Shown: piece by piece, positions 10,972-19,519 of the stretch | How the letters are laid out: every line of letters begins with the position of its first letter | Numbering within the stretch: position 1 is the first letter of the stretch | Notes under the pieces: model-generated | Told to the model about the DNA's origin: nothing | Seen by the model: only the letters and a program-made list of their open reading frames with translations | Database searches by the model: none | Source of the DNA: a virus | Length of the DNA: 23,852 bases | Virus record (IMG/VR): IMGVR_UViG_3300019124_000023 | Location: 1 to 23,852 of that record | Direction: 5' to 3' (one strand) | Made by a program: the position numbers and the translations under genes

Positions 10972-11468
10972 CGAAAGAACGGAAGCCGCGCGGCCAGCCG
11001 CTGACCTACACCAAGGCGGTGGCGGATGACATCTGCGCACGGCTGGCGACCGGGGAGTCGCTGCGAGGCATCTGCCGGGATGAGGGGATGCCGCCGGAGT
11101 CGACGGTCAGAAGGTGGGTGCTGGAGGACCACGACGGCTTCGCAGCGCGTTACGCGCGCGCGCGCGACATGGGGCTCGATTCGCTCGCCGACGAGATCCT
11201 CGAGATCTCCAACACCCCCCAGGTAGGCACGAAGACGGTGAGCAAGGCGACCGGCGTGGAAGTGACCGAGGCCGACATGATCGAGCACCGCCGGCTGCAG
11301 GTGGACGCGCGCAAGTGGTACCTCGCCAAGCTCGCCCCCAAGAAGTACGGCGACAAACTGGCGATCGGTGGCGCCGACGACCTGCCGCCGCTCAAGACGC
11401 TGCCCGACGACCAGCTCGAGGCCAAGATCAAGGCACTGCAGGACAAGCTGAATGCCGACAAGGGCTGA
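10968..11468 (+). CDS. terS: Terminase small subunit
   Basis: Predicted 166-residue DNA-recognition subunit of the packaging terminase. It starts at a GTG overlapping the previous stop (GTGA). Residues 10-50 (LTYTKAVADDICARLATGES, LRGICRDEGMPPESTVRRWV) form the homeodomain-like helix-turn-helix that binds the packaging site. The middle (ARARDMGLDSLADEILEISN) and the RLQVDARKWYLAKLAPKKYG segment give the helical core for ring assembly; the acidic, Lys-rich tail would contact the large subunit. It lies immediately upstream of, and overlaps by 17 bases, the large-subunit gene. The family is common in phages of high-GC proteobacteria and is not the P22 gp3 type. Confidence 0.85.
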   Translation: MTKERKPRGQPLTYTKAVADDICARLATGESLRGICRDEGMPPESTVRRWVLEDHDGFAARYARARDMGLDSLADEILEISNTPQVGTKTVSKATGVEVTEADMIEHRRLQVDARKWYLAKLAPKKYGDKLAIGGADDLPPLKTLPDDQLEAKIKALQDKLNADKG

Positions 11469-12897
11469 ACTCGAAGAACTCGCCCTGCTGCTGGAGGAGA
11501 AGGCGGCGCGGCTGAAGGCGAACCGCTACCGGACGGTGTTCGCCAGCCTGTACGGGTGGCAAGTCGAGTTCATCGCGGCCACGGCGAGCTACTCGCAGTG
11601 CTGCCTGATCGCGGCCAACCGGATCGGGAAGACCTACACCGGCACGTACATCGACGCGATCCATGCGCTGGGCGAGTACCCCGACGACTGGCCGGGCCAC
11701 AAGTTCGAGCATGCCCCGCTGATCTGGTGCCTGGGCTACTCGGGCGAGAAGACGCGCGACCTGCTGCAGACGCCGCTGGTCGGGCGCAAGAACGGCGACA
11801 GCTTCGAGGGCGGCCTGATCCCGGCCGATCGGATCGTCGGCTACGAGTCGATGACCGGCACGCCGAACGCCGTCCGGACGCTGCTGATTCGCCACAAGAG
11901 CGGGGAGGTCGCCCGCATCCAGTTCTGGAGCTACAGCCAAGGGCAGCACGCGCTGATGGGCGACGCGGTCGACTGGTTCCACATCGACGAGGAGCCGCGC
12001 GACCCTGCGATCTACCCACAGGTGCTGGTGCGCACGGCGTCGGGCGACAAGGGCAGGGGCGGCCGCGGCATCCTGACGTTCACGCCGGAGAACGGCCGGA
12101 CCGAGCTGGTGATCCAGTTCATGGACACGCCAGGCCGTGCCCAGTTCTGCATGCAAAAGGGCTGGGACGACGCGCCCCACCTGAACGAGAAGACCAAAGA
12201 GGAGCTGCTGTCGAGCTTCCCGGCGCACCAGCGCGAGATGCGGACCAAGGGCGTCCCGATGCTCGGGCACGGGCGGATCTATGACATCGCCGAGGAGGAC
12301 GTGACCTGTGCGCCGTTCGAGATCCCGCCGCACTTCAAGGTGATCAACGGGATGGACTTTGGCTGGGACCATCCGCAGGCGCAGGTGCAGCTGGCGATCG
12401 ACCTGGACAATGACGCCTACTACGTGACACGAGCCTGGAAGAAGGCGCGGGTAAGCCCCAACGACGCATGGGGTTCGGTGAAGTCGTGGGCGGCGGGTGT
12501 GCCGACCGCCTGGCCGGCGGACGGGCTGCAGACCGAGAAGGGTAGCGCGAAACAGCAGAAGTCCTACTACACCGAAGCCGGGTTCAAGCTGCTGGCCAAC
12601 CACGCGGCCTGGCCCGATGGATCCAACGGCGTCGAGGCGGGGCTGTACGAAATCCGCGACTTGATGCTCAAAGGCAAGTTCAAGATCTTCCGCGGCCTGC
12701 GCGATCTGCTCGACGAGTTCCTGCAGTACCACCGCGACGAGAACGGAAAGATCGTCAAGGTTCGCGACGACGCCCTCGACGCGATGCGCTACGCGTACAT
12801 GATGCGCCGCTTTGCCGTGCCGTTCGGTGAGGTGGGCAAGCCCAAAGCGCCGGCATTCGACCCAATCCCTATAGCCTCGCCGTGGGCTAGGCGTTAG
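11452..12897 (+). CDS. terL: Terminase large subunit
   Basis: Predicted DNA-packaging motor and nuclease, 481 residues, a normal length. The ATPase domain shows the Walker A-like AANRIGKT at residues 54-61 and Walker B WFHIDEE at about 175-181 with the catalytic Glu. The RNase H-like nuclease domain starts with INGMDFGWDHP (298-308, first metal-binding Asp at 302) and ends with RDDALDAMRYAYM around 438-450, carrying the last conserved Asp residues. The start ATG at 11452 lies inside the small-subunit gene. The enzyme translocates DNA through the portal into the prohead and cuts concatemers. All key motifs are present. A 111-base non-coding gap with a repeated element follows. Confidence 0.95.
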   Translation: MPTRAELEELALLLEEKAARLKANRYRTVFASLYGWQVEFIAATASYSQCCLIAANRIGKTYTGTYIDAIHALGEYPDDWPGHKFEHAPLIWCLGYSGEKTRDLLQTPLVGRKNGDSFEGGLIPADRIVGYESMTGTPNAVRTLLIRHKSGEVARIQFWSYSQGQHALMGDAVDWFHIDEEPRDPAIYPQVLVRTASGDKGRGGRGILTFTPENGRTELVIQFMDTPGRAQFCMQKGWDDAPHLNEKTKEELLSSFPAHQREMRTKGVPMLGHGRIYDIAEEDVTCAPFEIPPHFKVINGMDFGWDHPQAQVQLAIDLDNDAYYVTRAWKKARVSPNDAWGSVKSWAAGVPTAWPADGLQTEKGSAKQQKSYYTEAGFKLLANHAAWPDGSNGVEAGLYEIRDLMLKGKFKIFRGLRDLLDEFLQYHRDENGKIVKVRDDALDAMRYAYMMRRFAVPFGEVGKPKAPAFDPIPIASPWARR

Positions 12898-12955
12898 ACT
12901 CCGCGGCGCGGGGCCGCGAGTCGGCGACCGCCCACCTACGACCGGCCCCGCCGGC

Positions 12956-12985
12956 CCGCTGAGTAGCCCGAGCCGCCAGCAGCTC
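12956..12985 (+). repeat. Bipartite late intergenic element, copy 1
   Basis: CCGCTGAG, six variable bases, then GAGCCGCCAGCAGCTC. A second copy with the same spacing lies at 22622-22651. Here the end of the element is 23 bases before the start of the SGNH hydrolase gene. It is preceded by a short GC hairpin (CCGGC / GCCGG) and by a CACCT...CGA...CGGCC stretch also seen at copy 2. Function unknown; a late promoter, activator site or RNA leader are candidates. Confidence 0.6.
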
Positions 12986-13008
12986 ATCCGCAGACAGGAT
13001 GAACTGCC

Positions 13009-14583
13009 ATGCCGACCCTACGCTCTGGCGCCTCCACCACCATCACCCTCCCGGCCGGGTGCTCCGTCGTGTTCGACGGCAACAGCGCCGGCAGCGTCTC
13101 CATCACCTCCGGCCGCCTGGCCGGGCAGGCTCTCTCTGTCGGGGTGGAGGGCGGCAAGCTCGGCCCCTATGACACGACGCAGACGCTGTCGCTGAGCGCA
13201 CAGCGTGACCTGAGCTACATGCTCTACGGCTCCAACGGGCAGCCGCTGGGGATGTGCGAGGGCATGGTGCTGCTGGGAGATAGCCACCTCCAGCTGCAGT
13301 ACAACGATTTCAGCTTCCCCGGGGTGCTCCAGGGCGTGAGCCGCAAGGGCTACATCTACCTGGCCAACATGATGACGGGCAACCGGGTGCGCATCGTGCG
13401 CAACTTCGGCATTTCCGGCCAGCGCACCGACCAGATCCTCGCGCGCGTCCCCCAGCTCATCCCGATGGTGCGCTTCGAGGGCGTGCGGCATGTGGTGCTC
13501 GACGGCGACGCGAACGACATCGCGCAGCTGGGCACCACGGACAGTTTCGGGCGCACGATCACCGCGCAGACCATCATCGCGAACATCATGGCGACGGTCG
13601 ATCAGCTGCGCGCGATCGGCATCGACGGCGAGATCATTCTGCAGACCGGGTTCCCGCGCGCACAGCCAGGCGGCCCGGCAAGCACGGCCATGTCGGCGTC
13701 GGCCATCGCCGCGCACAACGAGGTGAACCGCTGGAAACGGCAGTTCGCTCTGACGGCCACGAAGGTGCGGCTGCTCGACCTGTTCCCGGTGCTGCTGGAC
13801 TACACCAGCCCGACGACCATGTCGCGCTGCCAGCCCAATACAGCGTGGGTCGACAGCGAGGGTCTGCACATCAACTCGTTTCAGGCGACCCTGCAGCTGG
13901 CCCGGCGAACGGCCGCGCTGTTCCAGACGCTTTTCCCGGCGGTGCCCAACATCTTCGGCGGCACCCACTACGACGGGACGAACGGCGACGCGCCGAACCA
14001 GTTCTGGAAGGCGCCGGCCGGCACCTCCGGGGCAGTGGGAACGGGCTTCACCGGCACGATGCCGACGAACACCCGCATCCTGCGTCAGTCGGGCGACAGC
14101 ACAACGACAGGCACGGCCTCGGTCATCACCCGCGAGCAGATGTGCACGGAACTCGGCATTGCCTTCGACGGCGTGCCGGGCACGGTGGCCAAGGTCACGA
14201 TCACCGCAGGCGCGTCGGACGGGAACGCCATCATCGACAACAACTGGAACACGGCACTTCTCGCCTCCACCGCGATCGGCAAGAGCCTGGTGCTCTCTGG
14301 CGAGGTCGGTGCACGCATCACCAGCGGCGGCGCCAACGACACGCTCCAGGGGGTTTACGCCAACATGGTCGGCCAGTCGACAAACGAGCATGTGTTCGAC
14401 GACCTGCGCACCGACAAGTGGACCAGCTGCAAGAGCTTCTTCGCGACGCTGCAGACTGCGCGCCCGTGGCTGGTGACCAGCGGCGAAAGCGGCTTCCGCA
14501 TCAATCCATGCTTCGGCTACCAGCTGAGTGCAGGCGCGACGGCTGACATCTACCTCTCGCAGCCCAGCTGCCCGGCCGTTTAA
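13009..14583 (+). CDS. SGNH/GDSL-type hydrolase, probable virion-associated esterase
   Basis: A 524-residue protein placed between terminase and portal. An N-terminal beta-rich domain (about residues 1-80) precedes an SGNH hydrolase domain with the block I nucleophile in EGMVLLGDSHLQLQ (Ser92), a Gly block in NFGISGQRTDQIL, the block III Asn in VVLDGDANDI (Asn169), and block V VDSEGLHINS (His287). At the usual Asp position three residues before the His there is Glu284, with Asp282 nearby. The C-terminal 190 residues are Thr/Gly/Ser-rich and beta-like, ending in DIYLSQPSCPAV. SGNH enzymes on virions de-esterify surface polysaccharides, so a receptor-degrading or tail-fibre role is likely. No P22-style tailspike signature is seen. 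Confidence 0.72.
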   Translation: MPTLRSGASTTITLPAGCSVVFDGNSAGSVSITSGRLAGQALSVGVEGGKLGPYDTTQTLSLSAQRDLSYMLYGSNGQPLGMCEGMVLLGDSHLQLQYNDFSFPGVLQGVSRKGYIYLANMMTGNRVRIVRNFGISGQRTDQILARVPQLIPMVRFEGVRHVVLDGDANDIAQLGTTDSFGRTITAQTIIANIMATVDQLRAIGIDGEIILQTGFPRAQPGGPASTAMSASAIAAHNEVNRWKRQFALTATKVRLLDLFPVLLDYTSPTTMSRCQPNTAWVDSEGLHINSFQATLQLARRTAALFQTLFPAVPNIFGGTHYDGTNGDAPNQFWKAPAGTSGAVGTGFTGTMPTNTRILRQSGDSTTTGTASVITREQMCTELGIAFDGVPGTVAKVTITAGASDGNAIIDNNWNTALLASTAIGKSLVLSGEVGARITSGGANDTLQGVYANMVGQSTNEHVFDDLRTDKWTSCKSFFATLQTARPWLVTSGESGFRINPCFGYQLSAGATADIYLSQPSCPAV

Positions 14584-14595
14584 GGGGGCCTGATC

Positions 14596-16671
14596 ATGGC
14601 GCGCACGTCGAAGGCCGACCGCCTGGCGGACCTCCACGCGGAGGCCCTTGCGGAGTTTGACGAGATCCAGGCGGCGGCCAGGCCTGAGCGCCTGCAGTGC
14701 CTCCAGGACCGCCGCTTCTACTCGATCGCGGGCGCGCAGTGGGAAGGGCCGCTGGGGGACGCGTTCGAGAACAAACCGCGCTACGAGTTCAACAAGGTTC
14801 ACCTCGCGGTCATCCGGATCATCAACGAGTACCGGAACAACCGCATCACGGTCGACTTCCAGCCAAAGGACGGCGCGTCGGACGACAAACTGGCCGACAC
14901 CTGCGATGGCCTGTACCGCGCCGATTACCGCTCCAGCAGCGGCGACGAGGCCGTGGACAACGGCTTCGAGGAGGCCACGTCGGGCGGCATCGGCGCCTGG
15001 CGCTTGCGTGCGTGCTACGAAGACGAGGACGACGACGAGAACGAGCGCCAGCGCATCGCGTTCGAACCGATCTTTGACGCCGACACTTGCGTGTTCTTCG
15101 ACCTCGGCGCCAAGCGCCAGGACAAGGCGGACGCGAAGCGCTGCTATGTGCTGACGCCGTACCCGCGCAAGGCCTACGAGGCAGAGTTCGGGGACGACCC
15201 GACGACCTGGAATCGCGCGATCCACCAGAGCCAGTTCGATTGGGACACGCCGGACCTGGTCTGGGTGTGTGAGCTGTACCGCATCGAGGAGGATCACGAG
15301 GTCGTCCGGTTCTACCGCGGGCTGGACGAGGACGCGCCGGACATGCGCGTCACCGAAGCCGAGCTGGAGGCGAATCCGGACATGCTGGAAGTGCTGCACG
15401 CCACCGGCTTCCGCCTCGTGCGAGAGAAGAAGGTGCGCCGCCGCAAGGTGATGAAGTACCTCATGTCGGGCGGAAAGATGCTGACCGAGGGCGAGCAGAT
15501 CCCCGGGCGCTGCATCCCGATCGTCGTCACCTACGGCAAGCGCTGGGTGGTGGACGGCGTCGAGCGCTGCATGGGCCACGTCCGCCTCGCCAAGGACGCG
15601 CAGCGCCTGAGCAATACCCTCATGAGCTGGCTTGCCCAGATGGCGATGCGCTTCGACGTCGAGAAGCCCATCTTCGACCCCGAGCAGATTCGCGGCCACG
15701 CGCAGATGTGGGCGAACGACAACATCGAGAACTTCCCGTACCTGCTGGCGAACTCCCTCAAGGATATGGAGGGCAACCCCATCCCCGGGACGGCCGCGCC
15801 GGCCGCCTACACCAAGGCGCCGAACATCCCGCCCGCAATGGCGGCGCTGGCGCAGATCGCCGAGCAGGCGCTTTCCGACCTCCTGGGCAACCAGCAGGCA
15901 GGCGAGCAGCTGCAGCCGAACCTCAGCGGCAAGGCGGTCGAGCTAATCCAGAACCGGCTCGACATGCAGGTCTTCATCTACATGAGCAACCTTGCCAAGG
16001 CGATGAAGCGCTGCGGCGAGGTGTGGCTGTCGATGATGAAAGACATCGTCGTCGAGCAAGGCCGGCGAATGAAGGTGCTGGACGCCAACGGCAAGGCATC
16101 CTCGGTCGTGATGAACCAGCCGGCCTACGACCCTGAGACGGCGAGCGAGTACCTCGACAACGATCTCTCGAAAGCGAGTTTCGAGGTCGACGTGGACGTC
16201 GGCCCAAGCAGCGCCAGCAAGCGCGCGGCGACCGTCCGTGCCCTGACCGGGATGATGCAGTTCGCGCAAGACCCCGAGACGCTGCAGGTGCTCAACAGCC
16301 TGACGATGATCAACATGGAAGGCGAGGGGCTGAACGAGGCCCGCGACTACTTCCGCACCAAGCTGCTGCGCATGGGCGTGGTCAAGCCCAGCGAGGACGA
16401 GGCGAAACAGCTGGCGCAGGAGCAGGCCAACGCACAGCCAGATCCGCAGTCGCAGGCGTTGATGGCCATGGCCGAGGAAGCAACCGCGAAGGCGGCCAAG
16501 GCCCGCGCCGACACGGTGGACACGATCGCTGCCGCCGACCTGAAGCGCGCACAGACCGCGAAGACGATCGCCGAAGCGATGGGCGCGGAACAGCAGCAGC
16601 AACTGGCCTCGGCCGAGTTCCTCCGCGAGATGCTCGCGCCTCCGCCGCAACCGACAACCCCGGGCGCATAG
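14596..16671 (+). CDS. Portal protein, P22 gp1-like
   Basis: Predicted portal protein of 691 residues (P22 gp1 is 725). It forms the dodecameric DNA channel at the unique capsid vertex. Segments recalling the P22 protein include the RRFYSIAGAQWEGPLGDAF region near residue 40, NEYRNNRITVDFQPKDGA (76-93), GGIGAWRLRACYEDEDDD (135-152), GHVRLAKDAQRLSNTLMSWL around 330-350, and the RDYFRTKLLRMGVVKPSEDE region near 585-605. The C-terminal 80 residues are a long Ala/Gln-rich helix, matching the helical barrel of P22 portals. It starts 12 bases after the SGNH gene with a modest binding site. Family membership is very clear. Confidence 0.93.
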   Translation: MARTSKADRLADLHAEALAEFDEIQAAARPERLQCLQDRRFYSIAGAQWEGPLGDAFENKPRYEFNKVHLAVIRIINEYRNNRITVDFQPKDGASDDKLADTCDGLYRADYRSSSGDEAVDNGFEEATSGGIGAWRLRACYEDEDDDENERQRIAFEPIFDADTCVFFDLGAKRQDKADAKRCYVLTPYPRKAYEAEFGDDPTTWNRAIHQSQFDWDTPDLVWVCELYRIEEDHEVVRFYRGLDEDAPDMRVTEAELEANPDMLEVLHATGFRLVREKKVRRRKVMKYLMSGGKMLTEGEQIPGRCIPIVVTYGKRWVVDGVERCMGHVRLAKDAQRLSNTLMSWLAQMAMRFDVEKPIFDPEQIRGHAQMWANDNIENFPYLLANSLKDMEGNPIPGTAAPAAYTKAPNIPPAMAALAQIAEQALSDLLGNQQAGEQLQPNLSGKAVELIQNRLDMQVFIYMSNLAKAMKRCGEVWLSMMKDIVVEQGRRMKVLDANGKASSVVMNQPAYDPETASEYLDNDLSKASFEVDVDVGPSSASKRAATVRALTGMMQFAQDPETLQVLNSLTMINMEGEGLNEARDYFRTKLLRMGVVKPSEDEAKQLAQEQANAQPDPQSQALMAMAEEATAKAAKARADTVDTIAAADLKRAQTAKTIAEAMGAEQQQQLASAEFLREMLAPPPQPTTPGA

Positions 16672-16716
16672 CAATGGCGCTGATAACCGAGCCACGGGCC
16701 AGCAATGGCGCTGATA
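16670..16716 (+). repeat. 16-bp direct repeat at the portal-scaffold junction
   Basis: AGCAATGGCGCTGATA occurs at 16670-16685, overlapping the portal stop codon, and again at 16701-16716, a period of 31 bases. It lies in the 119-base gap before the scaffold gene. A 7-bp arm pair CCACGGG / CCCGTGG (16692 and 16743) also brackets the gap. It may come from local duplication or be an RNA control element. Confidence 0.55.
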
Positions 16717-16790
16717 TGCGTCGCGCCGATCCGTTGCGCTCACCCGTGGGCGGTTTTGACAATCCCGGTATTGCATTCTGAGCCGCGCCA

Positions 16791-17768
16791 ATGACCGTCT
16801 CCAAGCTGCTGCGCTACCTGCTCTCTCGCGTTTTCTCCCCGGGCATCGTGGAGGGCGGGGGCGGTGGCGCGGCCGTGCTCGAGAGCGACCCCGAGCAGGA
16901 TGAGCTGGCCGTCGAAGAAGACACCGACGACCATGGCGAAGCGGACCCCGACAAGACCGGCCCCGACGCCGAGACCGAGGCCGAGCCAGGCAAAGAGGCC
17001 GAGCAGGACGCGGTAGACGATGAAGTGGTCGTCAGCATCGGTGATCCGCCGGAGACGCCCGAGGAGGACGAGCGCAAGGCGCCCGAGTGGGTGCGGGATC
17101 TGCGCCGAAACAACCGCGAGTTGGTCCGCAAGCAGCGCGAACTCGAGGCGGAGAACGCGCGGTTGCGCGGAATGGGGGCTCAACAGCCGGCCGCAGTCGT
17201 TGTCGGCGAGAAGCCCACACTAGAGGGCTGCGACTACGACGCCGACAAGTTCGCTGAGCAGCTGGAAGCCTGGCACGCGCGCAAGCTCGAGGCCGACGCG
17301 CAGCAGAAGAAGCGCGAGCAGGCCGAGGAGCAGCAGAAGGCGCAATGGCAGACGCGCATCGACGCGGTCAGCAAAGCCGTTGCCAGCATCAAGGTCAGCG
17401 ACTACGCGGACGCCGCCGAGGTGTTCGAAGACACGTTCTCGATCGTGCAGCAGGGCATCGTGCTCGGCGGCCCCGAGGATGCGAAGACCTCCGCGATGCT
17501 GCGCTATGCGCTTGGCAAGAACCCCGGCAAGGCGAAGGAACTCGCGGCGATCACCGACCCCGTCAAGTTCGCCTTCGCCGTGGCCAAACTGGAGACGCAA
17601 TTGAAGGTCACCCCGAGAAAGACCGCGCCGCTGCCTGAATCGCGGCTGCGCGCCTCGGTCGCGGGTGCGGCCAGCAGCGCGGCCCGCCTGCAGGAGCTGC
17701 ACGAAAAGGCGCAGCGGACCGGCGACTACACCGAATATCTGGCAGCGAAACGCAAGCTGCAGAAGTAG
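16791..17768 (+). CDS. Scaffolding protein, P22 gp8-like
   Basis: Predicted prohead scaffold, 325 residues (P22 gp8 is 303). The first 80 residues are extremely acidic (for example LAVEEDTDDHGEADPDKTGP). Then come a coiled coil (RRNNRELVRKQRELEAENAR, near 105-125), the EGCDYDADKFAEQLEAWHAR segment (144-163) that resembles other P22-type scaffolds, and further helices. The C-terminus is basic (EYLAAKRKLQK), as expected for coat binding. It lies between portal and coat. No maturation protease is seen, in line with P22-type heads where scaffold exits intact. The start ATG at 16791 lacks a clear binding site; no better start exists. Confidence 0.85.
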   Translation: MTVSKLLRYLLSRVFSPGIVEGGGGGAAVLESDPEQDELAVEEDTDDHGEADPDKTGPDAETEAEPGKEAEQDAVDDEVVVSIGDPPETPEEDERKAPEWVRDLRRNNRELVRKQRELEAENARLRGMGAQQPAAVVVGEKPTLEGCDYDADKFAEQLEAWHARKLEADAQQKKREQAEEQQKAQWQTRIDAVSKAVASIKVSDYADAAEVFEDTFSIVQQGIVLGGPEDAKTSAMLRYALGKNPGKAKELAAITDPVKFAFAVAKLETQLKVTPRKTAPLPESRLRASVAGAASSAARLQELHEKAQRTGDYTEYLAAKRKLQK

Positions 17769-17884
17769 CCCAAGGGCTACCACGAGGCGGCCGCCCGGCC
17801 TGAACAGGGCGAGTGCAAAGGCTTCCGTCCGGCCTCAAGGGATGAGCAAACGCCCCTGGTTTCCTCACTTTTGAAAGGCACATC

Positions 17885-19111
17885 ATGCCCAACGCACTCG
17901 CCAAATCGCTCGAACTGATGTTCGAGAAGTTCGTGGAAGGCTACGACGCTGAATGCGTCATCAGCATGGAGGCGGAACGGTCCTACCCGGACGCCAAGGC
18001 CATGCAGCGCGCCGGTGACACGTTCTACAAGAAGCAGAACTACCACGCTGCGGTCGTCACCGGCCTCGACGTGTCGGCCGCCTCGCGCACCGACGTGATC
18101 GAGCGCTTCGTGCCGACCGTGTTCCGCTCGCCGGACAACGTGATATACGAGTTCGACGCGCGGGAGCTGCGCGACGAGCAGCACATGCAGAAGATGGGCG
18201 AAGCCGCCGCGCTGCGCCTGGCTGCCGAAGTCGATAAGAACCTCTACGCGACCGTCGCTGCGAACGCATCGATCGTCGTGAAGAAGGTCGGCGCGATCGC
18301 CTGGAGCGACGGCGCCACCGCTGAAGCGCTGATGCTCTCCCGCGGCATCGCCGGTCGCACGCCCCGCAAGCTGTTCCTCAACCCGTTCGACTACGCGGTG
18401 ATCGCGCAGGATCTGGGCAACCGCGCCTACCTGGGTGATCGGTCGAAGGACGCCTACGAGCGCTCCAAGGTTCCGGACGTCGCGACCTTCGCCACCTTCC
18501 GCACGGACAACGTGGCGAACGTGGCGGCCATCGGCACGGTGACGGGCACGACGGTGACGTCGAACACCTCGCACACCGTCACCGCGATGACCGGCGACCT
18601 GCCCACCGACAACCGCTACGGTGTGCTGCCGGTGTCGGGCGCCAACATCGCCAACATCAAGAACGGCGACTGCTTCACGATCAACGGCGTCAACGCCGTG
18701 CACATGATCGACAAGAGCGACACCGGCCAACTGATGACCTTCCGTGTCATCAGCGGCGGCGGAACCAACTCGCTGACCGTCACGCCGAAGATCGTCACGT
18801 CTGGCCCGTACCAGAACGTGACGGCGCAGGCTGCGGCGGGGGCGGCGCTGACGTTCCTGAACACGGTGACGAAGCCGATCAACGCCTTCTGGGCGCAGGG
18901 CGCGGTCACGCTCGACTATGGCCGCCTGGAGTTCCCCGGCGACACCGGCGCGCGTGTGATGACCGCGACCACCAAGCAGGGCGTGCCCCTGGTGATGGTG
19001 GCGCAGATGAACGCGCAGACCGGCAAGCTGTTCGTCCGCAACACCACGCTGTATGCGGCGACGGTGATCGACCCGGAGAAGTGCGGACTGATCCTGGCCA
19101 GCCAGACCTGA
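17885..19111 (+). CDS. Major coat protein, P22 gp5-like
   Basis: Predicted HK97-fold coat protein of 408 residues (P22 gp5 is 430). Segments recognisable from the P22 family include DNVIYEFDARELRDEQHMQK near 78-97, KLAA-like helix MGEAAALRLAAEVDKNLYAT (98-117), EALMLSRGIA and RKLFLNPFDYAVIAQDLGNR around 150-180, then the NRYGVLPVSGANIANIKNGD insertion (telokin-like) and FRVISGGGTNSLTVTPKI near 284-300, then KPINAFWAQGAVTL. The ATG at 17885 is preceded by AAAGG. A 116-base non-coding gap separates it from the scaffold gene, and a strong terminator follows, suiting a highly expressed gene. Assignment is by order and similarity. Confidence 0.92.
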   Translation: MPNALAKSLELMFEKFVEGYDAECVISMEAERSYPDAKAMQRAGDTFYKKQNYHAAVVTGLDVSAASRTDVIERFVPTVFRSPDNVIYEFDARELRDEQHMQKMGEAAALRLAAEVDKNLYATVAANASIVVKKVGAIAWSDGATAEALMLSRGIAGRTPRKLFLNPFDYAVIAQDLGNRAYLGDRSKDAYERSKVPDVATFATFRTDNVANVAAIGTVTGTTVTSNTSHTVTAMTGDLPTDNRYGVLPVSGANIANIKNGDCFTINGVNAVHMIDKSDTGQLMTFRVISGGGTNSLTVTPKIVTSGPYQNVTAQAAAGAALTFLNTVTKPINAFWAQGAVTLDYGRLEFPGDTGARVMTATTKQGVPLVMVAQMNAQTGKLFVRNTTLYAATVIDPEKCGLILASQT

Positions 19112-19123
19112 TCTGGCGAACCG

Positions 19124-19149
19124 AGCGGGGGCTTCGTGCCCCCGCTTTT
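19124..19149 (+). terminator. Strong Rho-independent terminator after the coat gene
   Basis: A perfect 9-bp stem (AGCGGGGGC / GCCCCCGCT) with a TTCGT loop ends in TTTT, starting 12 bases after the coat stop codon. It is the strongest terminator in the window. Genes downstream must be reached by readthrough, antitermination or another promoter. Confidence 0.88.
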
Positions 19150-19173
19150 CTCGAACACCCGACAGGAGCCCAC

Positions 19174-19515
19174 ATGCCGCAGATCGAAGTGCCCCGCATG
19201 CTGTACCGCGTACCCCAAGACCACGACCGCAACATCTCCGACCTCGAAAGCGGGCGCTTCGCCTGGTGCGTGGTTCAGACGACGGAGGAGTTGGAGACAG
19301 CGCAGGCTGACGGCTGGCACCTGGACCAGTACCAGGCGAAGGCCGCAGCCGAAGCCGCTGCTGCGCCTGCGCCTGAGCGCGCGCCGGCAGACGACAACCG
19401 GCCGCCCACCCGCCCGGAACTGGAGCAGAAGGCCGCCGAGCTTGGCATCGCCTTCAGCCCCCGGATGAGCGACAAGAAACTCGGCGAAGCGATCGCCGCG
19501 AAGCTGGCCGGGTGA
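19174..19515 (+). CDS. Hypothetical head protein with Rho-N/HeH-like C-terminus
   Basis: A 113-residue protein; CAGGAG precedes the ATG at 19174. Residues 1-50 (QIEVPRMLYRVPQDHDRNIS, FAWCVVQTTEELETAQADGW) form a compact domain, followed by an Ala/Pro-rich linker (about 55-75) and a C-terminal helix-extension-helix motif (TRPELEQKAAELGIAFSPRM then SDKKLGEAIAAKL) of the type found in Rho-N/HeH/SAP-like modules that bind nucleic acid or proteins. Small linker-plus-HeH proteins are common after coat genes in tailed phages. Lying between coat and the gp4-like gene, it is probably a head or head-tail accessory protein; the function is not established. Confidence 0.7.
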   Translation: MPQIEVPRMLYRVPQDHDRNISDLESGRFAWCVVQTTEELETAQADGWHLDQYQAKAAAEAAAAPAPERAPADDNRPPTRPELEQKAAELGIAFSPRMSDKKLGEAIAAKLAG

Positions 19516-19519
19516 CGGG

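Noticed and set aside
11428-12987. 519-codon minus-strand frame opposite terminase
   Set aside because: Antisense to a terminase with all catalytic motifs; composition is of shadow type.
13018-15699. 893-codon open frame on the minus strand across the SGNH and portal genes
   Set aside because: It is antisense to two recognisable genes. The G/C-ended codons of this GC-rich DNA suppress stop codons in that antisense frame; the product is Arg/His/Val-rich with no domain.
16756-16784. TTGACA before the scaffold gene as a promoter -35
   Set aside because: No acceptable -10 box at 16-18 bases downstream.
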